Shown here piece by piece: positions 23,861 through 32,678 of a DNA stretch of 64,000 nt. Below the pieces are notes generated by a model, which saw only the letters and a program-made list of their open reading frames with translations, was not told the origin of the DNA and ran no database searches. The stretch's first letter is position 1, and the number at the start of each line of letters is the position of its first letter. Position numbers and translations under genes: made by a program. The DNA comes from Bacteroidales bacterium (lineage in GTDB: Bacteria; Bacteroidota; Bacteroidia; Bacteroidales; UBA932): positions 24,547 through 88,546 of the forward strand of contig JAGCCX010000081.1 of assembly GCA_017651465.1 (NCBI GenBank). Reading direction: 5' to 3'.

Positions 23861-26800
23861 ATGGCAAAGGTTTTCAGAATACATAAGGAAGGCTCTGGTA
23901 ACATTATTGACTGGGCAAAGAGCCATTCGTACGGAGATAACGTAATCAAGCAGATTACCGACCCCTTCGGTGCCAAGGCGACCAAGGAGATTACCTCCAT
24001 ACCTTCGCCGTTCTCAAGAATTGACCTGGCTGTCACTGCATTCAAGACTGTAGTGGAGGCCGGCCTGGAAGGCGCTACCATCTATCATAAGATTGTGTCC
24101 GACTGCCTTGACATTGGCGAAATCTTCTTCAACGCAGAGAATTTCAAAGATCCGCGTGACCATAGCAAAAACAAGATTGAAATCCTTGTTTGGGACCGTG
24201 CCCAGGAGATTGCCAAATTGAAGAATTCTCCCGTAAAGGAGCACAAGATTGTTGGCGAGACTCTTGATATGTATCTTAATCAGGATGCCAAGGCCTACAA
24301 CTTTGACAAGATGGACAAAGTCTATCTCCTCAACTACAAAGGCCCTGACCGGAAAGACCCTCAAATCAATATCATAGGTGCCACTTCACCGGCTACGCTC
24401 TTCTTCAGCTCTGCGAATGATTTGTCTTATGTTTCAGACCATCTACGTTTCCGGAACAACGATCGTCCATTCGATTCCGAATATACGCCACTGTACAAAC
24501 GTGATATTGAATTCCAGAAGTTCCTTTATGCGTTGAGGCTTAGCATCGGAAAGACGCAGTTCGCCGCACTGTTTGGTGCTGTGGATTCCTATATGGACCA
24601 GTCTTACGGTTATCTTAGCGAAGAGTACAAGGCCAAAATAGATGCGCTGAATGAGGAATCCGTGGAGAATTACGAGGTACTTACCGACGGAGGCAGCAAC
24701 CGTGTTGATATTCTCGGCTATCCTGTGCGTAAGCGGAACGAGACTGGTATCATAGAGAGTGACTTTGAGATTCTTGCTACCAACAAGAGCGCTATCAAGC
24801 CCCTCGTTCTTCCTGTGGAGGCAGGCAATACTTACAAGAACCTGAATTACGTCCAGGGCCAGTGGAAGGAGACTTATCAGGCCCCCATGCATGATGATGC
24901 AGACCTGACAAGCCGTCAGCTTCCTTATATCGGCCTGAAGTACCCCTATCTCACCATTGATGACTTCCTTTCGCGGGATATGGTATTCCTTCCGTACTCC
25001 TTCAATTCGAATGACTTTTACAACGGGAACAAAGACCCCAGGAAGAGCAACAACACATTCCTGCTGCCTCTGACCAAGACATTCTTCCAGTACTTCACGG
25101 TCAATGACCTGATGGGAACCATGAAGGACGGTAAGAACATGTTCGAGATTCAGCCGCTCCAGGGAGGTAGTGTGAATGTCGAACTGCGTATTCCTATTAA
25201 AAAGGGTGGATATATCCGGTATTCCAGAATGTACGTTCCGGGTAAATCCATCGACCTTACCGATAACTCAGGCTGCATAACAGAAAAACAGTTCGGACTT
25301 GGCGTGATGCCTCTTGTCCGCTTTGGCGATGGAATATTGCCCAGTTATCGTATTGCTATGTTCAGCAAATCGGCTCGTACTGAGCTTGAGTTTGCTAATG
25401 GCGAAAGCACTTGCCAGATTGAACATCATATTACTCGTCGTGAGGCAGGGCAGAATGCCTGTAGCGTGGAGTCGTATGTAATGGAGCACAATTTTGATGT
25501 GATATACGCCACGGTAGACGGCCTTACGAATGTGATTATTCCTCGCTTCCGCAAGGCCTCTGGCGGCTCCCAGTTTACATTTGCTATTGACTTTGGTACC
25601 ACGAATACACACATTGAGTATTCGGTAGATGGTTCTGCTCCGAAGGCCTTTGATATGCCGGCCGCTGAGAGTCAGCTTTGCCGCCTTAGCACGGACTACG
25701 AAGAGCAGGAAGCCATTGATATCAATGTCGCCTTTGACGAGGCATTTATTCCGTCCACCATTGGTGACGCATCTGATTATCATTTCCCGATGCGTACTGT
25801 ATACGCAGAATGGACCGACGTCAATTATCAGCAGCATACCGAAACTTTGGCAGAAGGTAACATTCCTTTCCGCTATGAAAAGGCACGTAACCCTCTGTAT
25901 AACAAGGTAAAGACCAATCTTAAATGGTCTAAGGCTGAAGAAGCAAATACCCGTGTCAAACTGTACATCGAGAATCTCTTCATTATGATGAGGAATAAGG
26001 TTCTCCTGTCAGGTGGCCGTCTTTCTGACACCAAGGTTATCTGGTTCTATCCTGCCAGTATGACGGAGTTCCGACTCAATGCTTTCCGTGGTGTCTGGGA
26101 AAAACTCTTCTCTAAGTACATCAATGCTAATTCTAATGACAAGCTGCTTTGCCTGTCTGAATCCGCAGCACCTTACTTCTTCTATAAGAACCGTCGTGGC
26201 TTGACCTCCAATGCCGTTACTATTGACGTGGGCGGTGGAACTACGGATGTCCTGGTCATTAAGGATGATGTCCCCGTGGCAATGACCTCCTTCCGTTTTG
26301 CCTCCAATGCAATTTTCGGCGATGGCTACAACTGGAGTCCGGAAACCAACGGCTTTGTGAAGAAGTACAAAGGAGATATCAACGACCGTTTGGTGGGCAA
26401 TTCCATGCACCTGAAAGATGCCCTCAACGCCTATCAGGAAATCATGAATAGCGATAATTCCAGCGACATAGCAGCCTTCTTCTTCTCGCTGGCCGGCAAT
26501 GCATCTGTCGTAAAGAACAGAATTCCCCTGGACTTCATGGCCATGCTCTGCAACGACCCGAAGATGAAGTATGTATTTATCGTCTTCTATGGCTCTGTGA
26601 TATATCATATCGCCAAGATGATCAAGGCAAAGAATCTACCGGTTCCTCAGGTTGTTGCCTTCAGTGGTAACGGCTCCAAGACCCTTAACGTTCTTTCACC
26701 GTCAGACCAGACCATTTCAGAATTCGTTACCCGAATCTTCCGGAAGGTTCTTGGCGAATGCCCTGAAATTCGTGTCATCAAAGAAGAAGAACCCAAACTT

Positions 26801-27232
26801 GCAACGAGTAAAGGCGGTATTTACTATGACAACTCTCTCTCTTATGAGGGCATTGAAAAACTGCGCTTCTCGCAGTTAGGTGCAGATGATACCACCTCCA
26901 CGGAAGGGAAGAAGTACAATGAAGTCAATAATGATTCTGCTATCAATGCCGTCAGCAATAACGTTAGCAAGTTCATTGATGAACTCTTCCATATCACTGA
27001 TGCCAATAAGTTTATGGTGCGCTCTTTGGGCGCAGACCCGAGCTTGTTCGAGCAGATTCCGGATCTGTGCAAGTACAACCTTGTTGAATTCACACGTCAA
27101 GGCCTAAAGGCCAAGTTGAACGAACTCAGTGACTGGGGCCAAGACCCGACCGCTCCCATTGAGGAAACCATGTTCTTCTATCCTATTGTTGCCATGTTAA
27201 ACAACCTCGCTCGCGAGATTAGCAATAAATAA
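23861..27232 (+). CDS. Large protein with C-terminal actin/Hsp70-type ATPase domain
   Basis: 1123 residues. The first about 560 residues are an uncharacterised region (beta-rich, no TM). From there the actin-fold motifs follow in order: phosphate-1 AIDFGTTNTH (575-584), phosphate-2 IDVGGGTTDVLV (788-799) and the adenosine motif VVAFSGNGSK (931-940). These match Hsp70/MreB/ParM-like ATPases; no substrate-binding Hsp70 domain is present. It probably couples ATP binding to assembly with the adjacent tubulin-like protein or the motor channel. It is more than twice the size of ordinary actin homologues because of the N-terminal extension. Confidence 0.85.
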   Translation: MAKVFRIHKEGSGNIIDWAKSHSYGDNVIKQITDPFGAKATKEITSIPSPFSRIDLAVTAFKTVVEAGLEGATIYHKIVSDCLDIGEIFFNAENFKDPRDHSKNKIEILVWDRAQEIAKLKNSPVKEHKIVGETLDMYLNQDAKAYNFDKMDKVYLLNYKGPDRKDPQINIIGATSPATLFFSSANDLSYVSDHLRFRNNDRPFDSEYTPLYKRDIEFQKFLYALRLSIGKTQFAALFGAVDSYMDQSYGYLSEEYKAKIDALNEESVENYEVLTDGGSNRVDILGYPVRKRNETGIIESDFEILATNKSAIKPLVLPVEAGNTYKNLNYVQGQWKETYQAPMHDDADLTSRQLPYIGLKYPYLTIDDFLSRDMVFLPYSFNSNDFYNGNKDPRKSNNTFLLPLTKTFFQYFTVNDLMGTMKDGKNMFEIQPLQGGSVNVELRIPIKKGGYIRYSRMYVPGKSIDLTDNSGCITEKQFGLGVMPLVRFGDGILPSYRIAMFSKSARTELEFANGESTCQIEHHITRREAGQNACSVESYVMEHNFDVIYATVDGLTNVIIPRFRKASGGSQFTFAIDFGTTNTHIEYSVDGSAPKAFDMPAAESQLCRLSTDYEEQEAIDINVAFDEAFIPSTIGDASDYHFPMRTVYAEWTDVNYQQHTETLAEGNIPFRYEKARNPLYNKVKTNLKWSKAEEANTRVKLYIENLFIMMRNKVLLSGGRLSDTKVIWFYPASMTEFRLNAFRGVWEKLFSKYINANSNDKLLCLSESAAPYFFYKNRRGLTSNAVTIDVGGGTTDVLVIKDDVPVAMTSFRFASNAIFGDGYNWSPETNGFVKKYKGDINDRLVGNSMHLKDALNAYQEIMNSDNSSDIAAFFFSLAGNASVVKNRIPLDFMAMLCNDPKMKYVFIVFYGSVIYHIAKMIKAKNLPVPQVVAFSGNGSKTLNVLSPSDQTISEFVTRIFRKVLGECPEIRVIKEEEPKLATSKGGIYYDNSLSYEGIEKLRFSQLGADDTTSTEGKKYNEVNNDSAINAVSNNVSKFIDELFHITDANKFMVRSLGADPSLFEQIPDLCKYNLVEFTRQGLKAKLNELSDWGQDPTAPIEETMFFYPIVAMLNNLAREISNK

Positions 27233-27240
27233 AGGAGCAG

Positions 27241-27894
27241 ATGGATTCGAATAATTTAGTATTGATAATCATTCTGATTGCAGTTGTCCTTGCACTGGTA
27301 TTGTCTCTGATAGCCCTTATTTCAGCCAAGAAAGCATCGGATCGCAGTCACAATATTGGTCATATTGCCCGAGAGGAAATTCGCCGATACATGGGTTTTG
27401 AAGGTGAGCAGCGTATTAAGAGTGCTATCCGCGATGAATTGTCTCGAGAGCAGCAAAAGAATGACGGACCTAAACAGGAGCTGGTTAAGTCTGCAGAGAC
27501 AGTCGTGAACACTCCGGAGAAAGAGGAAAAGCCCATGGAGGTTGTTCCTGCCCAAGAAGCCGAGACCGAGAAAGCCCCTGTTGAGATTACTCTTCCGGAG
27601 CCTGTCACTTTCTATACTGGAATTTGCAAGGAAGGCGCATTTAAGCACGTAACTACCGCCCCGGACAGTAAGACAATCTTTACCATCTATGCCGAAAGCA
27701 AAGATGCCGTTAACGGTATCCTCAACGTTGATCAAAGTGCTTACGACAAGATTGCACAGACGCCTGATTACTTGCAAAATGCCTGCGTGTATAGCGGGAA
27801 TGGTACACAACTCAAAATAACCAAGACTGGTACTGTTCAGAAAGAGAATGGCACCTGGGTCGTTAAGGAGCCCATTGTGGCTGAATTTAACTAA
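27241..27894 (+). CDS. Single-pass membrane protein of the E2 operon
   Basis: 217 residues. An N-terminal TM (NLVLIIILIAVVLALVLSLIAL) is followed by a basic/helical stretch (ASDRSHNIGHIAREEIRRYMG), a Glu/Pro/Lys-rich linker (about 75-120) and a compact C-terminal beta domain from PVTFYTGICKEGAF. The topology suggests a cytoplasmic domain tethered by the helix. No family is recognised. It sits between the actin-fold ATPase and the motor channel and could link them. Confidence 0.75.
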   Translation: MDSNNLVLIIILIAVVLALVLSLIALISAKKASDRSHNIGHIAREEIRRYMGFEGEQRIKSAIRDELSREQQKNDGPKQELVKSAETVVNTPEKEEKPMEVVPAQEAETEKAPVEITLPEPVTFYTGICKEGAFKHVTTAPDSKTIFTIYAESKDAVNGILNVDQSAYDKIAQTPDYLQNACVYSGNGTQLKITKTGTVQKENGTWVVKEPIVAEFN

Positions 27895-27902
27895 CTGATT
27901 AA

Positions 27903-29480
27903 ATGACAGGAATAGATATTACCAAGTTCATTCCGGAACTTATCTTTGTCGCAATAATCGTTGTTTTACAATTCAGGTTTTTCTTCGCCAATTCTTGGAA
28001 AAGAAATATCCTGAAGGGCATCTTCCCAGAGAAACTTGAAGACAACCTTGCTGTCGACAAAGATGAAGAGGGTGTTGCAAAGATTGTGACCTCGGACAAG
28101 GTAAGCGATACCCTGCGTGATGAAATCATTGCCCCAATCAATTCTTATCTTGAGAATAATAAGGGGGCAACTGATTACCACATTATTAAAGACTTATCAG
28201 ACCGTACCTGTGACAAGATACAGGATGAGGTTGATTCATACAATCCCATTCCGCTGTACCTTGGCCTTTGCGGTACAATGCTGGGCATCATATTCGGTAT
28301 TTTCTTCCTTTTTAGGGCAGGTGGTCTTGAATCACTTTTGGCATCAGCATCTTCCGCCGGAACAACATCCGGAGCAGCTGCATCTGAGGGCATTCAGCAT
28401 CTTCTCGGAGGTGTGGCTGTCGCAATGATTGCGAGCCTATTTGGCGTTGTTTTGACAATTATCGGCACACGTCATACCAAAGAGGCTGTATCGGCTAACG
28501 AGGAAGGACGCAACAAGTTCTTGTCTTGGATACAGAGCAATCTGTTGCCGAAGATGAGCAGTGATGTGGTGAGTACTCTGGGTAACTTCTACCAGAACCT
28601 GAATGAATTCAATGGAACGTTCTCCAGGAACTCTAAGGAGTTACAGGAGGCCTTCGAAGCCATCAAAAATGCATATGCTGGCCAAACGGAATATGCAAAA
28701 GAACTCAATAAACTGGACATTGCAAAAGCTCAAATGGCTTTTGCCGCGTTAGGGGGCGCCACAGACAAGATTAACGATCTCAATGAGTTCTTGAAAGGCT
28801 CGTCGCAGTACCTGGCCAGTGTAGTCGCCTTGGCTAATAAGTTGGATACGGCTGATGAAAGAACAAAGGCCATCGAGCGGATGGGCCAGTTCTTCCAGAG
28901 CGAGATTGAGCAGATTTCTGCCCGCAAGGCCCTTCTTTCTGAGACGGTTGGTAAGATTGACCTGAACCTTAGGAATTCTCTTGATGGCCTTCAAACTTCC
29001 TCCACTGAACATGTAGGAAATCTTCAGACGCACCTCAATAAGGTGTATCTGGACTTCCAAAATGCAGTAGCGGAACAACAGAGGTTACTTGAGCAGAAAC
29101 TTTCCGAATCTTCTCTATATCTTGAGCAGTTTAAACGTCTTGAAACCATTCAGGGCCAATTGGATAAGATGCTTAAGTCCGAAGAGTTTATTGATAAGGC
29201 TGATGCAGAGATAGCTAGACTTGACACTCAAATTGGAAGATTAGATCGGATTGAATCGGCCCTCAACCGTCTGATAGAGATTGTTTCAAAGCGTCCCGCA
29301 GTCGCAAGCCCGGCGGTACGGGAAGCCACCTTGTTCGACAATCCTCAACAGCCTCAGGATGTTAAAGTCAAGGTTAATCTGCCAGTACCACGTTGGCTGG
29401 CATTTACTACTTGCGGCGTTCTCATAGCTGCCGGACTTTTCTCAATCGTTTATCCTTTACTGATAAAGTTCCTTGGATAA
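27903..29480 (+). CDS. MotA/TolQ/ExbB-type channel protein with long coiled-coil tail (ZorA-like)
   Basis: 525 residues. TM1 at about 13-29, TM2 at 117-137 (PLYLGLCGTMLGIIFGIFFLF) and TM3 at 168-188 (LGGVAVAMIASLFGVVLTIIG) give the MotA/TolQ core with its conserved Gly-Thr and small-residue helices. A long helical, Gln/Glu/Leu-rich cytoplasmic tail (about 200-470) follows, then a further TM near 499-521. The long tail is like ZorA of the Zorya anti-phage system and unlike plain ExbB. It forms an ion-conducting stator with the next protein. The extra C-terminal TM is unusual for ZorA. Confidence 0.8.
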   Translation: MTGIDITKFIPELIFVAIIVVLQFRFFFANSWKRNILKGIFPEKLEDNLAVDKDEEGVAKIVTSDKVSDTLRDEIIAPINSYLENNKGATDYHIIKDLSDRTCDKIQDEVDSYNPIPLYLGLCGTMLGIIFGIFFLFRAGGLESLLASASSAGTTSGAAASEGIQHLLGGVAVAMIASLFGVVLTIIGTRHTKEAVSANEEGRNKFLSWIQSNLLPKMSSDVVSTLGNFYQNLNEFNGTFSRNSKELQEAFEAIKNAYAGQTEYAKELNKLDIAKAQMAFAALGGATDKINDLNEFLKGSSQYLASVVALANKLDTADERTKAIERMGQFFQSEIEQISARKALLSETVGKIDLNLRNSLDGLQTSSTEHVGNLQTHLNKVYLDFQNAVAEQQRLLEQKLSESSLYLEQFKRLETIQGQLDKMLKSEEFIDKADAEIARLDTQIGRLDRIESALNRLIEIVSKRPAVASPAVREATLFDNPQQPQDVKVKVNLPVPRWLAFTTCGVLIAAGLFSIVYPLLIKFLG

Positions 29481-29481
29481 A

Positions 29482-30129
29482 ATGGCCAAGAAGAAAAGAG
29501 AATCCTTTTTCTGGACAAGCTATTCTGACATGATGACGAGTCTGTTCTTCATCATGTTAACTTTGTTTGTCCTGGCCATTGCTTTGCTGCATCGTGAGGT
29601 CGTACAGATTGGGAAAGATAAGGAAGCAACGGAAGCTGAGCTTCAGAAAATCAACGAGATACGTACGGCCGTTCAAAGTATTGACTCCACCTATTTTTTA
29701 TACGATCCTGGTTACAAGAAGCATATCTTGAAGACTGAGGTAAAATTCCAGAAAGGAAGTGCTAATATCAACGACCTCGACCAGGCCACTCAAGCGGAAC
29801 TGCTTGCGGTTAGGGATACCATCAAATCTTTCCTCGATGACCTAATCGCCAAAGATAAGAGTGCATCATACCTGTTGATTATTGAGGGACAGGCATCAAA
29901 GGATAATTATGCCCTGAATAACCAACTCAGCTACGATAGGGCGCTATCTCTGTTCAAGTTTTGGTTTCCTAACCAAAGAGAAACCACGCTTCAGTTCTAT
30001 AATCTTCCGTGCGAGGTGGTTATTGCCGGCGCAGGCTATATGGAAGGAAAGCCTAGAGCTCCCAGGAATGAAGATAACCAGCGCTTCCTTATCCAGATTA
30101 TCCCTAAGCCTGGTATTATAGATGAGTAG
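29482..30129 (+). CDS. MotB/ZorB-like OmpA-domain motor protein
   Basis: 215 residues from the ATG at 29482; a TTG three codons upstream overlaps the previous gene and is less likely. The N-terminus FFWTSYSDMMTSLFFIMLTLFV is a MotB-type plug and TM with the ion-carrying Asp16. A coiled linker leads to a C-terminal OmpA-like peptidoglycan-binding domain (LIIEGQASKDNYALNNQLSY and DRALSLFKFW). It pairs with the ZorA-like protein to make an ion-driven stator anchored in the cell wall. The gene overlaps the nuclease gene by eight bases. Confidence 0.85.
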   Translation: MAKKKRESFFWTSYSDMMTSLFFIMLTLFVLAIALLHREVVQIGKDKEATEAELQKINEIRTAVQSIDSTYFLYDPGYKKHILKTEVKFQKGSANINDLDQATQAELLAVRDTIKSFLDDLIAKDKSASYLLIIEGQASKDNYALNNQLSYDRALSLFKFWFPNQRETTLQFYNLPCEVVIAGAGYMEGKPRAPRNEDNQRFLIQIIPKPGIIDE

Positions 30130-30916
30130 TAGGCATCTCACATACCTTCTGCTGAGCGTTGTGTTCGCTGTAAGCTGCATCCCGGCGCGCCCCAATGGGA
30201 ATCCGGGAAGACAGCAGCGACCAACTGGAGCCAGCCTGCTCGAGTTGCCGGCTGTAAGGCAGAGTGAGGTAATCACGTTACATACTGGCTACACATCTTC
30301 ATTCAACTCCACCCTGATGATTCCCAACTGGGTGGCGTATGAATTGACGGCAGAAGAGTTACAAGGAACAGTAAGGCGTCCCAGTAATTCTCCATTCCAG
30401 CCCGATCCTGATTATCGAGGCAAACAGCCGGATAGAAGCGACTATTCACGCACAGGCTGGGATAAAGGTCATCTGGCCCCTTGTGCCGATATGAAATGGA
30501 GCGAACAGGCCATGTTCGAGAGTTTCTTCTTTACCAACGTTTGCCCGCAGAATCACGATTTCAATGAGAAGGACTGGCAGAAACTTGAGGACAAGGCTCG
30601 TTCCATCGCACGAAAGAAAGGATCTGTTTACATTGTTTGCGGACCGATAGTGACCACCAACGAATATGGTAGGCTGGGGAAGAACCAAGTGGCCATTCCC
30701 GACTATTTCTTCAAGGCCTTCCTTTATAAGGACGATGCCGGATTCCATTCAATTGCCTATGTTATGCCGAATCAGTACACAGGGCGGCCTGTGAATGAAT
30801 TCGCTATGTCCGTCAATGAGTTGGAGAAGATACTTGGCATAGACCTCTTTTCGCGCCTAAATGATAAGATAGAGGAAACCGTTGAGGAGCAGTTGAACCT
30901 TGATGATTGGAGGTAA
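30122..30916 (+). CDS. DNA/RNA non-specific endonuclease (NUC family), lipoprotein
   Basis: 264 residues. The signal ends at a lipobox AVSC (Cys19). The catalytic motif WDKGHLAPCADM (Asp114, His117) and NVCPQNHDFN (Asn144) match the DRGH-type beta-beta-alpha-metal nucleases of the Serratia NucA/NUC family, with Lys for Arg in DRGH. Being lipidated and exported, it should cut nucleic acid in the periplasm or at the surface rather than the chromosome. Start and stop overlap show co-translation with the MotB-like gene. In an anti-phage system it would attack incoming DNA. Confidence 0.88.
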   Translation: MSSRHLTYLLLSVVFAVSCIPARPNGNPGRQQRPTGASLLELPAVRQSEVITLHTGYTSSFNSTLMIPNWVAYELTAEELQGTVRRPSNSPFQPDPDYRGKQPDRSDYSRTGWDKGHLAPCADMKWSEQAMFESFFFTNVCPQNHDFNEKDWQKLEDKARSIARKKGSVYIVCGPIVTTNEYGRLGKNQVAIPDYFFKAFLYKDDAGFHSIAYVMPNQYTGRPVNEFAMSVNELEKILGIDLFSRLNDKIEETVEEQLNLDDWR

Positions 30917-30922
30917 CGGATC

Positions 30923-31240
30923 ATGACGAAGAAAGACACTTCCATACAATCGATCATCTTCGTGGCATTGGCGTTTCTGCTACTCCTTTGTCTCGCGAAA
31001 ATGCCGTATGGATTCTATCAGATAGTGAGATTTCTGGCTTTTGCCGGGTTTGCCTATTCTGCCTACCTTCAATACAAAGCAAAGAGCACGGATAGGAAGA
31101 TTCTGTTCATTGTCCTCGCTCTGCTGTTCCAGCCTTTCCTTCCGCTGTCATTGGGCCGGATAATCTGGAATATTGTCGATGTTATTGTTGCCGGGTATCT
31201 GATATACCTTCTGGCGCAGATGCACCTTAAGAAGAAATAA
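30923..31240 (+). CDS. DUF6804-like small membrane protein
   Basis: 105 residues with three to four hydrophobic segments: IQSIIFVALAFLLLLCL, IVRFLAFAGFAYSAYLQ, ILFIVLALLFQPFLPL and IVDVIVAGYLIYLLAQ. The pattern MPYGFYQIVRFLAFAGFAY is like the DUF6804 family, which is scattered in gut bacteria. Function unknown. It is six bases after the nuclease gene, within the same operon. Confidence 0.65.
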   Translation: MTKKDTSIQSIIFVALAFLLLLCLAKMPYGFYQIVRFLAFAGFAYSAYLQYKAKSTDRKILFIVLALLFQPFLPLSLGRIIWNIVDVIVAGYLIYLLAQMHLKKK

Positions 31241-31249
31241 TAGAAGCCT

Positions 31250-32659
31250 ATGTATAAGCCTCCCTATGTCATACAACCATCTTCGCTGGACTTCTTCGGC
31301 GACAAGTTGCACGGAACCGGGAAATGGACGTTGCACAAGATTACCAGGCCGTTTGACCCTGTCCTTATGGATGCACCCCAAGAGTTCGCTCAGTACAATT
31401 TCTACGGCTACGTAGGGAAATCCGTCCGGACTGCGTTGGAAGTTGAACGCGAAGATGCCCAGCTCGTGAAACCACAAGCCTATGAGTCGGTCCCATATGT
31501 CAGGGCGTCCTTCCAAACTCCCGAGCCAACACAGGAGTCTGTTGATGCCTTATTGGTAGAGGAGGCGAAAAAAGCCATCCGAGTGATGCTATTCGGAAGC
31601 GTTGATAAAAAGCGTCAGATGTACATAATTGAAAGACGTGGCACCAGACTTGATGCCGAGCAGAAGAAATGGATTGCCGATAAGGAAGCCTTTGAAAAGG
31701 TCGAGGACGAAAACGAGAATAGGCACAATGCGGAGGAGGCGAAGAAGAAAGAGAAAGCGCAGGAAGTAATAGACAAGTATGACAAAGCACATAAGGCAAA
31801 CGAACTGTTTCTGTATTCAACACAGGAGGAAGTTGAGGAACTGTTTCAGCGACTGAATCCTCATTTCCCGGCCGATTTCAACGCTTTCTATCAGGTCGAT
31901 TTGGCTCACAAACTGGTCAATATCAGTTTTGAGGCACCTTCAGAAAGAATAATCCCTGAAGAAAAACTTGTTTTCCATTCCAGAGGTTCCTCCCTCAAAC
32001 CAAAGACTCGCACAGAGATCAATAAAGACTATGTGGACTGTATCTGCAGCCTCGCATATGTATTGGCAGCCCAATGCTTCAATCTAACCGGTAAAGTGGA
32101 TAATGTGTTCATCTCGGCCTATTCTAAGGCGTTGAATCCACAGACCGCCACATTCGAGGAGTCCACACTTTATTCCATAGTCTTTGACCGTGATACATTC
32201 AACTGGGTGATTAGGCCGAAATCATTCCAGCCATATGAGTCGTTGGTGTTTTTCCCGCACACAATAGAGTTGGGTGCACGGCTCAACATCCAGCCAATTG
32301 ATCCGCTTGACCTTGCTCCTGCAGGAGAAGTAATACCGGGAAACAACCAGTTTGTTGACGTAACAAAAAGAGATGAGCGATACTCCCATGGAGAGAATAA
32401 AAATGAGAAGAATAACGATAGACCTGATGCTCTACGAACAAATCAAAACAGACTACGTGAAGCAGCAGAACTTGTTGTGACTTGTCAGAAAGCATCGGTG
32501 CCATTCTTGCAGACACGCCTAGGGATGGGATTCGCAAAGGCGTCATTTATTATTGGCCAACTAGAGACTATGGGTATTATAGGCCCCCAAGAGGATAATA
32601 GGCCTAGAGTAGTTCTAGTTTCTAGTATCTACGATTTAGAAAAACTGTTCGAATCTTAA
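31250..32659 (+). CDS. Coiled-coil protein with C-terminal FtsK-gamma-like winged helix
   Basis: 469 residues. N-terminal half helical with a charged coil (EAKKKEKAQEVIDKYDKAHK). The middle domain DYVDCICSLAYVLAAQCFNL and STLYSIVFDRDTFNWV is shared with the divergent 541-residue protein at 33469. The C-terminal about 65 residues (ELVVTCQKASVPFLQTRLGM, then AKASFIIGQLETMGIIGPQ) match the FtsK gamma winged-helix domain, which in FtsK reads KOPS DNA sequences. No motor domain is present, so the module is borrowed as a DNA- or protein-binding head. The role in the system is unknown; it is the only clear sequence-specific DNA-binding candidate in the operon. Confidence 0.78.
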   Translation: MYKPPYVIQPSSLDFFGDKLHGTGKWTLHKITRPFDPVLMDAPQEFAQYNFYGYVGKSVRTALEVEREDAQLVKPQAYESVPYVRASFQTPEPTQESVDALLVEEAKKAIRVMLFGSVDKKRQMYIIERRGTRLDAEQKKWIADKEAFEKVEDENENRHNAEEAKKKEKAQEVIDKYDKAHKANELFLYSTQEEVEELFQRLNPHFPADFNAFYQVDLAHKLVNISFEAPSERIIPEEKLVFHSRGSSLKPKTRTEINKDYVDCICSLAYVLAAQCFNLTGKVDNVFISAYSKALNPQTATFEESTLYSIVFDRDTFNWVIRPKSFQPYESLVFFPHTIELGARLNIQPIDPLDLAPAGEVIPGNNQFVDVTKRDERYSHGENKNEKNNDRPDALRTNQNRLREAAELVVTCQKASVPFLQTRLGMGFAKASFIIGQLETMGIIGPQEDNRPRVVLVSSIYDLEKLFES

Positions 32660-32678
32660 TAATCATAGAATAGCAATA

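Noticed and set aside
27903-30129. Flagellar MotAB or an ExbBD/TonB nutrient-uptake pair
   Set aside because: There are no flagellar or TonB genes nearby, and the long coiled-coil tail plus OmpA domain fits ZorAB-like motors better.
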